Both the position numbers and the translations under genes were made by a program. Positions 8,939-16,083 of a stretch of 36,091 nt of DNA are shown here, one piece after another. The DNA is taken from assembly GCA_964389805.1 (NCBI GenBank), contig CAYMFU010000059.1:1-36091 (forward strand), written 5' to 3'. Every line of letters begins with the position of its first letter. Within the stretch, counting starts at the first letter, position 1. Below the pieces are notes generated by a model, which ran no database searches, was not told the DNA's origin, and saw only the letters and a program-made list of their open reading frames with translations. The DNA is from JAGTVG01 sp964389805 (GTDB taxonomy: Bacteria; Bacteroidota; Bacteroidia; Cytophagales; Cyclobacteriaceae).

Positions 8939-8953
8939 TGGCACAGTTTTTAC
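8939..8953 (+). promoter_or_regulatory. Sigma-54-like -24/-12 promoter element
   Basis: TGGCACAGTTTTTAC fits the sigma-54 form TGGCAC-N5-TTGC with the correct -24/-12 spacing and a single mismatch (A for G at -13). Transcription would start near 8965. There is no gene within 2 kb on this strand downstream, but a hairpin and a terminator follow at once. No activator site or rpoN gene is visible in the window. Confidence 0.4.
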
Positions 8954-8964
8954 AATAATAAAGA

Positions 8965-9055
8965 CAAAAATACCTCTGACAGATAGCTGTGATAGAGGTA
9001 GGTTTTAGGTTGGTTAGGTTGATATATCCCGCCTATGGGCGGGATATTTTTTTTG
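8965..9055 (+). ncRNA. Candidate small RNA of about 90 nt
   Basis: An inferred transcript from the sigma-54-like element at 8939-8953 to the Rho-independent terminator at 9024-9055. The 5' part (8971-9000) folds as an arm TACCTCT/AGAGGTA enclosing a second stem ACAG/CTGT with an ATAG loop. A linker (9001-9023) of repeated GGTT/AGGTT follows, with four GG pairs, and then the terminator. No start codon with a usable frame lies inside. The layout promoter-hairpin-linker-terminator is that of a small regulatory RNA, but neither family nor target is known. The alternative is that the two hairpins are simply distant terminators for acyP and the minus-strand gene. Confidence 0.4.
9024..9054 (+). terminator. 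Rho-independent terminator (plus strand)
   Basis: A 10-bp perfect stem ATATCCCGCC/GGCGGGATAT with a TATG loop, ending in eight Ts. Its core ATCCCGCC/GGCGGGAT is shared with the terminator after floA. It lies 299 bp after acyP and fits better as the end of the proposed small RNA. Confidence 0.85.
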
Positions 9056-9101
9056 TCCATTTAAGACAAATCAAAGAAAGGCAATTGCTGAGGTATTGAA
9101 C

Positions 9102-9128
9102 AAAAAAAAGACAGCTATCAGCTGTCTT
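9102..9128 (-). terminator. Rho-independent terminator overlapping a stop codon
   Basis: On the minus strand a perfect 9-bp stem (AAGACAGCT paired with AGCTGTCTT) is followed by an unbroken run of Ts. The TGA stop of the thioredoxin-like gene at 9118-9120 lies across the 3-nt loop, so the stem encodes the last residues of that protein. Confidence 0.85.
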
Positions 9129-10548
9129 CAAATTTGATCATGCGGTCTATAAAGTCTTTGATCTGATCTACCCCTAGCCGTTTGCCAATTATCTCTTTAT
9201 CCTTATTTAAAATATAGATCATTGGAGTAGTCTTAATATCATATTCAGCCCTGAAATTACTCCTATAATAAGGATCAATACCATTCACCCAGGTTAGATC
9301 ATTAGAACGTATGTATTTTTTCCATTTATCAATATCTGTAACCGTACATGCAGCTAAAACTTCTACATCCTTAACTTTAATCTCCTTATATAACTGGTAC
9401 AACTGCGGCGTAACCTTTTTGCAATGACTGCAATCCGGGTCAAAGAAATACAGGATAACAAATCGGCTATCAAGATTGCTTAGTTGGATCTGTCTCATAG
9501 TAGAATCAAGCAAAACTATTTCAGGTGCCGTATTTCCGATCAGGTTGGGCTTTATTTCATTCACCCTTTTCTGAAACTTTTCTACCAGGTCATCGTCTGC
9601 CCAATACGCCTTACCCGTCAGATAGTAGTTTTCAGTAAGGTAAACAAAGATCTCTTCCATACCCATGACCTTTGAAGTCTCATACTTATTGGTGAGTTTA
9701 ACCAGTACATATCTGAATGTCTCATTATTGGATTCAGTCATAGAAAGAAGATAATCACATGATACTTTAATGGAATCCGGGTGCTTGAATGTCAGGTTAT
9801 CCATATAATCATCCAACTTGGGCTGGTAAAGCGGGGTTTTTAGCAATCCAGGATCTGAAAGGTCAAAATTATCGAAATAATGTGCCTTATAATAAAAGAA
9901 CTGACGGTTTTTTGCTTCCGGATCATCGGCTTCATCCGCTGGAATTTCAGGCATCTGTGGTTTCTGCATAGCCAAAAGAAGCCGGGATGTAAAGGTCCCC
10001 TTATTATCTTCACTTAATTTTACCTGATATGAGGATATGTCATCCCTAATTCCGAGAACTTCAGCCCGTAATTCTTTCAATCGTGCTTCATCTTTTTGTG
10101 GGTCCAGCGCCTGCATCTGATCCGTCAGTATTTTAGACTCCGATTGTTTATCAGCCATGAGCCGTTGAAAATTATTGAATATCTCATTTTCCCGTGAACC
10201 TGTAACCTTCATATGCCTTATGAAATCCTCAGTATCCGTTTCCAGTTTAAATTTCGATTCGTTAGCTATTAATTCAAAATAGACAGAAGCTGAATAGATA
10301 AAGTATATGCCATCAGTTAATGGTTCAATTCCCTTAAAATGAATAATATCTCCGGTCCCGACTTTTGCAGTATCTTTAACAAATTTCTGATCTCCAAAAT
10401 GATATCCAAGATAGGCTACGGTATCCTTAATATTATTAATTTGAATAGTTATATCATATCCTTCTTCAGCTTTTGAAGAAGTGCTGATTCCCAGATTCAG
10501 ACTAATAGCAATAAGTGAGAAAAAAGCAATTAATGGTTTATTCAACAT
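9118..10548 (-). CDS. Exported thioredoxin-fold protein, TlpA-like with DUF4369/DUF5106-type N-terminus
   Basis: A 476-residue envelope protein. Residues 1-27 form a signal peptide. Residues 30-115 form a beta-rich domain of the DUF4369 type, residues 120-330 are mostly helical (DUF5106-like), and residues 335-476 are a thioredoxin fold with redox motif CSHC (373-376, FFDPDCSHCKK) and the cis-proline Pro442 (KTTPMIYIL). Proteins of this build are numerous in Bacteroidota and act in periplasmic thiol-disulfide exchange; the partner is unknown. The gene stands alone on the minus strand, 154 bp from the NfeD-like gene, with a consensus -7 box upstream and a terminator at its stop codon. Confidence 0.88.
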   Translation of the reverse strand: MLNKPLIAFFSLIAISLNLGISTSSKAEEGYDITIQINNIKDTVAYLGYHFGDQKFVKDTAKVGTGDIIHFKGIEPLTDGIYFIYSASVYFELIANESKFKLETDTEDFIRHMKVTGSRENEIFNNFQRLMADKQSESKILTDQMQALDPQKDEARLKELRAEVLGIRDDISSYQVKLSEDNKGTFTSRLLLAMQKPQMPEIPADEADDPEAKNRQFFYYKAHYFDNFDLSDPGLLKTPLYQPKLDDYMDNLTFKHPDSIKVSCDYLLSMTESNNETFRYVLVKLTNKYETSKVMGMEEIFVYLTENYYLTGKAYWADDDLVEKFQKRVNEIKPNLIGNTAPEIVLLDSTMRQIQLSNLDSRFVILYFFDPDCSHCKKVTPQLYQLYKEIKVKDVEVLAACTVTDIDKWKKYIRSNDLTWVNGIDPYYRSNFRAEYDIKTTPMIYILNKDKEIIGKRLGVDQIKDFIDRMIKFEDS

Positions 10549-10568
10549 AGCTTATTATTTTTCTTTTG

Positions 10569-10576
10569 CAAATGTA
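10569..10576 (-). promoter_or_regulatory. Bacteroidota -7 box upstream of the thioredoxin-like gene
   Basis: On the minus strand TACATTTG (followed by C) matches TAnnTTTG exactly, about 20 bp before the ATG at 10548. I see no TTG at the -33 spacing, so only half of the promoter is supported. Confidence 0.4.
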
Positions 10577-10702
10577 GCCTTTTAATTATAATACCTCCCT
10601 AAATTAATTCACGGCTTCCCACAATATGGTTTTGCATAAAACGTGCCAGGATTCTTATTATTACCTAATTATAGGGGAAATAATAGAATTCCTCGAATAA
10701 AT

Positions 10703-12040
10703 TTACTCATCGAGTTTTTTGACTTTCAGAGAAGTCCCTTCATCATTGATTACCTTAATTTTATCATTTTTCTCAATGTAATCTCCCCTGGTATATGCAT
10801 CGAATAATGATCCTTCAATTAATACTTTCCCGCTAGGCCGTAAAACAGTGTAGGCGGTCCCGGTTTTGCCGATCATTGGTTCCTGCTTGAAACTTGAGGT
10901 GTATCCTTCTGAGCGTTTTTGAACAGCCAGTAATGCAATTCTTTGAAATATTTTAGAATTAGTGAGTCTTACGCCTCCTAAAAACATAATAATTATGCTG
11001 CCAAACAATCCCGCAAGGATGGTAGCTGTAGCCCTGAAGATCTCCGAAGCTTTGACGAATGAAAAATCAAAGAAATCATTATTCAGCATTACCAGTATCA
11101 GGGATCCCAAAGTTAAGGTTAGCCCGATGATCCCGGCGATCCCAAATCCAGGGATCACGAATATCTCGATAGCAATTAAGGCGATTCCTACTATAAACAT
11201 AATGATCTCCCAGTTTGCTGCCAGACCATTTAAATAATAAGGAATGAAGTACAGGATCACAGCAACTATAGCGGCAAACAAGGGGAATCCAATCCCCGGG
11301 GTTTGCAACTCAAAATAAATACCCCCGATAATGATCAAAATCAGAATCCCACTTATTATCGGATTCAGAAAAAAGCGAATGACCTTCTCAGAAGAAGATA
11401 AGGTAAATTCAGAAATGGAGTAATCCGTAATACTGTTCTTTTCAAGAACCTCTTCTATAGAATTTACTTCGGCTTCACAAAATCCATGTTTAATGGCCTC
11501 GGAGGTAGAAAAGGTCAATACTTCCCCAGCTTCGGAAATGCTGTCAATTTCAATATCTTCATCGACCATAGCTTCTGCTATATTGGGATCACGATTATTT
11601 GCCTCTGCCGTGGACCGCATAATTGATCTCATATATGACTGATATTTATCGGGGGCAGTGGAACCATCCTGAATAACAACAGTGGCTGCCCCAATACTGC
11701 TCCCGGGGGCCATGTATATGCTGTCACATGCGATCGATATCAATGCGCCGGCTGATGCGGCATCTTTGTTTATAAATACCCAGACGGGTACTGAAAATTC
11801 CATTATCCGGGTTCGAATGTCATCTGCGTCATTCACCGCACCTCCATAGGTATCCATTTCTATTATTACAAGGTCTGCCTCCTCATCCTCAGCAAATTCC
11901 AAAGCCAATTTAGTATAGCGGTTCATCCGCGGGTCAATAACATCATCAATTTTCATAGTAACTACCTTCTTTTGAGCCTCCGTTATTGAAGTTCCCAAAA
12001 TAAGTAATAGGAGAATGAGACTATATCGCACTTTATACAT
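10703..12040 (-). CDS. Long-form NfeD membrane protease (ClpP-class serine protease domain)
   Basis: A 445-residue protein with three parts. After a signal peptide (1-22), residues 25-210 form a ClpP/crotonase-like serine protease domain with the oxyanion segment DTYGGAV and nucleophile Ser96 (KDAASAGA). Residues 225-370 contain several membrane helices, including the glycine-rich pattern ELQTPGIGFP and IPGFGIAGIIGL typical of NfeD. Residues 385-445 form an OB-fold ending (IGKTGTAYTVLRPSGKVLIEG). Family members such as the archaeal 1510-N protease cleave hydrophobic ends of stomatin/flotillin-type proteins with a Ser-Lys dyad; I did not fix the lysine. A short NfeD sits next to the flotillin gene floA 23 kb away, so this protein may act on the same membrane system. 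Symbol usage varies. Confidence 0.92.
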   Translation of the reverse strand: MYKVRYSLILLLLILGTSITEAQKKVVTMKIDDVIDPRMNRYTKLALEFAEDEEADLVIIEMDTYGGAVNDADDIRTRIMEFSVPVWVFINKDAASAGALISIACDSIYMAPGSSIGAATVVIQDGSTAPDKYQSYMRSIMRSTAEANNRDPNIAEAMVDEDIEIDSISEAGEVLTFSTSEAIKHGFCEAEVNSIEEVLEKNSITDYSISEFTLSSSEKVIRFFLNPIISGILILIIIGGIYFELQTPGIGFPLFAAIVAVILYFIPYYLNGLAANWEIIMFIVGIALIAIEIFVIPGFGIAGIIGLTLTLGSLILVMLNNDFFDFSFVKASEIFRATATILAGLFGSIIIMFLGGVRLTNSKIFQRIALLAVQKRSEGYTSSFKQEPMIGKTGTAYTVLRPSGKVLIEGSLFDAYTRGDYIEKNDKIKVINDEGTSLKVKKLDE

Positions 12041-12232
12041 ATGGTTGCTTTTTTAAAATATTATGAAAAATTACTAATAAAACAGTTGATATAAAAAATA
12101 CCTTTCAGGTAATATTATCGATATTCAGATATAATTGATCTTTATTTATACGTAATTTTTTATATCTTAAGAAGATATCCTGGTTTGATTCAGACCTATT
12201 AAATAAAATTAAAATCAATTTTTGGTCACTTT

Positions 12233-12266
12233 TTTGCTGGTATTTAATAAAAATTTTGAAATTTTG
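12233..12266 (+). promoter_or_regulatory. Weak promoter candidate for the LysM gene
   Basis: TTTG at 12233-12236 and AAATTTTG at 12259-12266 (one mismatch to TAnnTTTG) are separated by 22 bp. The region is T-rich, so this may be chance. Confidence 0.25.
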
Positions 12267-12326
12267 CCCTCATGCAATATGCAACGCTTATTTTTACTGA
12301 TCGGTCCAATTAGAAAACAAATCATT

Positions 12327-13427
12327 ATGAATGCTACAAAATATGTACTGGTAATAAGCCTATTAATGATTATTATTTCGCTGACAGTACAGGCCAGAAT
12401 CTCTCCAGCGGATTCCATTGGTTTAAGGACCATTAACCAATCTGCATTTCTGGTTCATAAGGTTGAAAAAGGGGAAACACTGTATGCCCTTGCCCGGAGA
12501 TACAAGGTAGATGTACAATCCATTTTTGAAGCAAATCCAAGTGCGATAAATGGAATCAATGTCGGGCAAGAGATCTTAATACCAACCAAAATGGTTGGGG
12601 CAAATAATGGAGAAGACAACCAAATTCAGCAGAATAGCCAGCAAGATAACCAGATCGCTCCAGGCAGCGGGCAGGGTGAAAAGGTGGTCCATAAGGTTGT
12701 TGCCGGGGAATCATTATATGTGATCAGTCGAAAATATAGTGTAAGTGTTAATGACATAAAAAAATGGAATAACCTAAGAAGTAATACCATATCAGTGGGT
12801 CAGAAATTGAGTATTTACCCTGGACCGGAAAAAGCTGCGGAAATTAATAAGAAAATGGAGGTTATGGAAACTCATGGCAAAAAGATCCATATCGTAAGTG
12901 CAGGAGAGACATTATTCAGCATATCCAATAAATACAATATTAGTCAATCTGAGCTGACAGAATGGAACCGGCTGGAATCAAATACCTTAAGCATAGGGCA
13001 GGAATTAATTGTTGGCTACCTTGAAAAAGGCGATGAACAACAGGTTGTTATTGTTCAGGATATTAAAACGGAAGAGGAAGCTGAGGGCGAAGTTATAGTA
13101 CAAACTGTGGAGGTGGAAAAGCCTGAAATGCAAAAAGCCGAGAATACCGGAAGCTATAAAAAAGTATCAGAAAAAGGCATCGCACAGGTAATAGAAGGTT
13201 CTGAAGCAACGAATAAGTATCTTGCCCTTCATAGAAACGCGGCTATCGGTACTATTATGCAGATCAAAAATGAGATGAATGACTTAAGTGTTTTTGTCAG
13301 AGTAATTGGCAAAATACCTGATACTGATGACAACAGGAATATATTAATAAAGGTTTCAAAGGTGGCATATGACAGGTTGGGGGCCATAAATGAACAGTTC
13401 CCGGTTGAGATCACCTATCATCCCTGA
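12327..13427 (+). CDS. Secreted triple-LysM protein with RlpA-like C-terminal domain
   Basis: A 366-residue exported protein. The signal peptide covers residues 1-23, which is why I chose the ATG at 12327 over upstream in-frame ATGs at 12279 and 12222. Three LysM repeats follow at 43-86, 121-164 and 187-229 (pattern V..GETL..IS..Y...). LysM binds the N-acetylglucosamine of peptidoglycan. After an acidic Glu/Val linker, residues 283-363 resemble the double-psi beta-barrel of RlpA: GIAQVIEG, YLALHRNAAIGTIMQIKN, VFVRVIGKIPD, KVSKVAYDRLGA. In RlpA this barrel is a lytic transglycosylase, but the Asp of its DRGPF-type motif seems lost, so it may only bind. A cell-wall role is inferred. The DUF2400 gene follows after 19 bp, likely in one operon. 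Confidence 0.9.
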   Translation: MNATKYVLVISLLMIIISLTVQARISPADSIGLRTINQSAFLVHKVEKGETLYALARRYKVDVQSIFEANPSAINGINVGQEILIPTKMVGANNGEDNQIQQNSQQDNQIAPGSGQGEKVVHKVVAGESLYVISRKYSVSVNDIKKWNNLRSNTISVGQKLSIYPGPEKAAEINKKMEVMETHGKKIHIVSAGETLFSISNKYNISQSELTEWNRLESNTLSIGQELIVGYLEKGDEQQVVIVQDIKTEEEAEGEVIVQTVEVEKPEMQKAENTGSYKKVSEKGIAQVIEGSEATNKYLALHRNAAIGTIMQIKNEMNDLSVFVRVIGKIPDTDDNRNILIKVSKVAYDRLGAINEQFPVEITYHP

Positions 13428-13446
13428 TTAGACAGAATTCATTTTG

Positions 13447-14226
13447 ATGAATGCTAATGATTCTCTCAAGGCCTTTCTTGATGAAAAAGTCGAGTATTAC
13501 AACCAACCTTCTTTTATAGAATCGGATCCTATATCCATCCCGCATCTGTTTTCGAAAAAACAAGACATAGAAATCTCAGGATTATTTGCAGCTGTTTTTG
13601 CATGGGGACAAAGAAAAACCATCATTAATAAATGCAGGGAGCTGCTGGAGATGATGGATTATAAACCCTTTGATTTTATTTTAAACCACAGTGAGAAGGA
13701 ATTAAAAGTAATAGAAACTTTTAAACACCGTACTTTCAATGCTACGGATACATTGTATTTTATACACTTTCTAAAATATTATTATTCTGAGAATGATAGT
13801 CTGGAGGATCTTCTTGTTGTGCATGATAAAAAGGAACCCATGGAAAACGCACTAATTAAATTTCACCAGACATTTTTCAGTTTACCTGAAGCCCCCAAGC
13901 GAAGCAGAAAGCATATTCCCAATCCAATTCGTAAATCAACCTGTAAGCGGTTGAATATGTATTTAAGATGGATGGTTAGAAAAGATAATTCAGGAGTCGA
14001 TTTTGGGATCTGGGAAAAAATCAACATGAAGGACCTTATATGCCCTGTTGATGTTCACGTAGACCGGGTGGCGAGAAGATTATCGCTGATCAAGAGGAAA
14101 CAAACCGATTGGCAAACCGCATTGGAATTGACGAATAACCTTAGAAAATTAGATCACAAAGATCCGGTAAAATATGATTTTGCCTTATTTGGTTTGGGCA
14201 TAATTGAGAAAAACCTAGCCCCATGA
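13447..14226 (+). CDS. TIGR02757/DUF2400 family protein, HhH-GPD-like
   Basis: A 259-residue protein of the uncharacterised TIGR02757 (DUF2400) family, seen mainly in Bacteroidota and spirochaetes. Typical marks are DPISIPHLFSKKQDIEISGLFAAVFAWGQR near the start (given here at residues 27-57), the basic HIPNPIRKSTCKRLNMYLRWMVR region and a C-terminal LICPVDVHVDRVARRL followed by a YDFALFGLG segment. PVDVHV.RVARRL resembles the VDTHV.RV..RL helix of endonuclease III-type DNA glycosylases, so a base-excision or nucleic-acid role is a reasonable inference, not established. The ATG at 13447 is preferred over a TTG 3 bp before it. It lies 19 bp after the LysM gene and overlaps the convergent pyrE by 12 bp. 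Confidence 0.85.
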   Translation: MNANDSLKAFLDEKVEYYNQPSFIESDPISIPHLFSKKQDIEISGLFAAVFAWGQRKTIINKCRELLEMMDYKPFDFILNHSEKELKVIETFKHRTFNATDTLYFIHFLKYYYSENDSLEDLLVVHDKKEPMENALIKFHQTFFSLPEAPKRSRKHIPNPIRKSTCKRLNMYLRWMVRKDNSGVDFGIWEKINMKDLICPVDVHVDRVARRLSLIKRKQTDWQTALELTNNLRKLDHKDPVKYDFALFGLGIIEKNLAP

Positions 14227-14850
14227 ATCCGGGGCCATACGCCACGCCTTAAGTCTATCAATCTGTGCTTCCGGAATCAGGTCATTTTGAATGCCTACGT
14301 CAATAAGCGTATCGTAATCACTTAGCGACAGATAGGGTACATTTGCTTGATTGAAATTCTGATTGGAGACGTCAAAACCATACGTGAAGATGGATACCAT
14401 GCCCAGTACTTCCATTCCGGCAGACCTGATTGCTTCAACAGCCTTCAAAGAACTTCCCCCGGTTGACACGAGGTCCTCTATTACAGCAACTTTTTGATTG
14501 GCTACTACTTTCCCTTCAATCTGATTGGTCAATCCATGCCCTTTAGGCTTGGAACGGACATATATAAAAGGAAGGTCCAGCTCATCAGCAACAAGTGCAC
14601 CCTGTGGTATTCCAGCTGTTGCGACTCCCGCTATTGCCTCGGTCCCTGCAAAGTGGTCTTTTACAGCAGAAGACAAGGCATATTTGATGTAATCCCTGAT
14701 CTCCGGATATGACAAGGCCAGGCGGTTATCACAATATATCGGAGATTTCCATCCTGAAGCCCATGTGAAAGGTTCTTCAAGACTAAGTTTGATGGCTCCA
14801 ATATCCAATAGATTCAATACGATATGGCGTGCTGTTTCTGTATTCGTCAT
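14215..14850 (-). CDS. pyrE: Orotate phosphoribosyltransferase
   Basis: A 211-residue enzyme that joins orotate to PRPP to give orotidine-5'-phosphate, the fifth step of pyrimidine synthesis. The type I phosphoribosyltransferase fold is shown by the PRPP-binding loop VIEDLVSTGG (123-132), the flexible-loop segment VRSKPKGHG (98-106) and the substrate hood start FTWASGWKSPIYCDNR. Length is normal for bacterial PyrE. It is not next to other pyr genes, which is common. Its 3' end overlaps the convergent DUF2400 gene by 12 bp, with no terminator between them. A perfect -7 box lies only a few bases before the ATG, suggesting a very short or absent leader. Confidence 0.97.
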   Translation of the reverse strand: MTNTETARHIVLNLLDIGAIKLSLEEPFTWASGWKSPIYCDNRLALSYPEIRDYIKYALSSAVKDHFAGTEAIAGVATAGIPQGALVADELDLPFIYVRSKPKGHGLTNQIEGKVVANQKVAVIEDLVSTGGSSLKAVEAIRSAGMEVLGMVSIFTYGFDVSNQNFNQANVPYLSLSDYDTLIDVGIQNDLIPEAQIDRLKAWRMAPDSWG

Positions 14851-14854
14851 CTGA

Positions 14855-14862
14855 CAAAAATA
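14855..14862 (-). promoter_or_regulatory. -7 box directly before pyrE
   Basis: On the minus strand TATTTTTG matches TAnnTTTG exactly and ends 5 bases before the pyrE ATG at 14850. The start point would fall at or next to the start codon. No -33 TTG is seen. Confidence 0.4.
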
Positions 14863-14906
14863 AATGTTTTAATGGTTTATAATCTATTTAATTCTCTTAA
14901 TTATAC

Positions 14907-14914
14907 TATTTTTG
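14907..14914 (+). promoter_or_regulatory. -7 box for the NUDIX gene at 14957
   Basis: TATTTTTG on the plus strand matches TAnnTTTG exactly, giving a leader of about 35-40 nt to the ATG at 14957. No matching -33 element. It is divergent to the pyrE box 50 bp away. Confidence 0.4.
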
Positions 14915-14956
14915 AATTTAATTCACAGTAATATTACGGGTAAAGAAGATCTGTAA

Positions 14957-15634
14957 ATGAAGATATTTATTAATGATAATCCGTTCAGGATTATTCCAGC
15001 GAAAAAGAAGGTCATATTAAAAAATTATGATACTTTTCTGGTTGAAGCCAATAACAAGATCGACTTCAATACATTTTCCGGTGATGTTCTAATTCAGCAT
15101 GCTTCCGTTAAGGTTATAGATCAGTATCTGCAATTATTAAAATCCAACAGCAATAAAAAAATAGATTCTATCACTTTCCAGGTGGATAATTTTAAGGATG
15201 CTGTGGAACATATAAAAGAGGAATATGCTTTTATTGAAGCTGGCGGGGGTATTGTAGAGAAGAATGGCAATGTCCTTATGATCTTCAGGATGAAGAAATG
15301 GGATCTCCCAAAGGGCAAAAAAGACAACAAGGAGAAAATAAAAGATACCGCCGTCCGTGAAGTGGAAGAAGAGTGCAATATAAAAGTAAAGTTAAAAGAT
15401 AAGGTTTGCAATACGTATCATACCTATAAACGAAATGGTAAAAACATTTTGAAGAAGACGAGTTGGTATAGGATGAAAAGCCTGGATGACTCTAAACTGA
15501 AACCTCAGGTCAAGGAACAGATCGAGGAAGTCCGATGGATGACCGCGGAAGAGATCAAGGGAGCCCTGTATAACTCCTATCCTTCAATCAGGCAGGTATT
15601 TAGAAAATATTATAAAGGTCTACAAAAAGTTTAA
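14957..15634 (+). CDS. NUDIX hydrolase with extra N-terminal domain
   Basis: A 225-residue protein. The NUDIX domain occupies about 92-215 and carries the signature at 120-142: Gly120, Glu126, Arg134-Glu135 and the metal-binding pair Glu138-Glu139, with Asn141 where Gly is usual. The preceding KWDLPKGK is the normal lead-in. The first ~90 residues are a separate part of unknown function. NUDIX enzymes split nucleoside diphosphates linked to another group; the basic patch around 105-130 would suit a (di)nucleotide polyphosphate, but the substrate cannot be read from the sequence. Its stop overlaps that of the convergent coaD: both TAA codons share the palindrome TTAA at 15631-15634. Confidence 0.88.
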   Translation: MKIFINDNPFRIIPAKKKVILKNYDTFLVEANNKIDFNTFSGDVLIQHASVKVIDQYLQLLKSNSNKKIDSITFQVDNFKDAVEHIKEEYAFIEAGGGIVEKNGNVLMIFRMKKWDLPKGKKDNKEKIKDTAVREVEEECNIKVKLKDKVCNTYHTYKRNGKNILKKTSWYRMKSLDDSKLKPQVKEQIEEVRWMTAEEIKGALYNSYPSIRQVFRKYYKGLQKV

Positions 15635-16083
15635 AGCTCATAGGGTAGAAATACACTTATATCTCCTTTATACCTGTGCACTTCCCTTATTATGGATGAA
15701 TTTATAGCTGCATATTCGGGAGAGGTGATCAAAAAAACTGATTCAAGGTCCGCATTCAAATACTTGTTAACCTGAGCAATACTATTTTCATACTCAAAAT
15801 CAGTGGTGTTCCTTAGGCCGCGTAATAAAAACCGGGCATCAAACTTTTTTACAAATGAAGCAGTAAGTTCATTATATGTTACCACCTTGATCTTCTCCTG
15901 CTTCGCAAATGTTTCAGTTACCTTTTCGATCATCATTTCGAGTGGAAAATATCTTTCTTTCTTAGTGTTCTGACCAATAGCTACAACGATCTCATCAAAT
16001 AATTTCAGACCCCTGATTACAATGTCATTGTGTCCCTTGGTGAAGGGATCAAACGATCCGGGAAATAGGGCTACCCTTTTCAT
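15631..16083 (-). CDS. coaD: Phosphopantetheine adenylyltransferase
   Basis: A 150-residue nucleotidyltransferase that transfers AMP from ATP to 4'-phosphopantetheine, the penultimate step of coenzyme A synthesis. Family marks are GSFDPFTKGH (9-18, the HxGH-like ATP site), RGLRN (88-92) and SSIIREV (129-135, the ISSTxxR-like site). Length is slightly short of the typical 155-165 residues but all active-site motifs are present. Its ATG overlaps the stop of the DUF3822 gene by 4 bp, so the two are translationally coupled, an arrangement common in Bacteroidota. It is the last gene of a three-gene minus-strand unit. Confidence 0.97.
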   Translation of the reverse strand: MKRVALFPGSFDPFTKGHNDIVIRGLKLFDEIVVAIGQNTKKERYFPLEMMIEKVTETFAKQEKIKVVTYNELTASFVKKFDARFLLRGLRNTTDFEYENSIAQVNKYLNADLESVFLITSPEYAAINSSIIREVHRYKGDISVFLPYEL

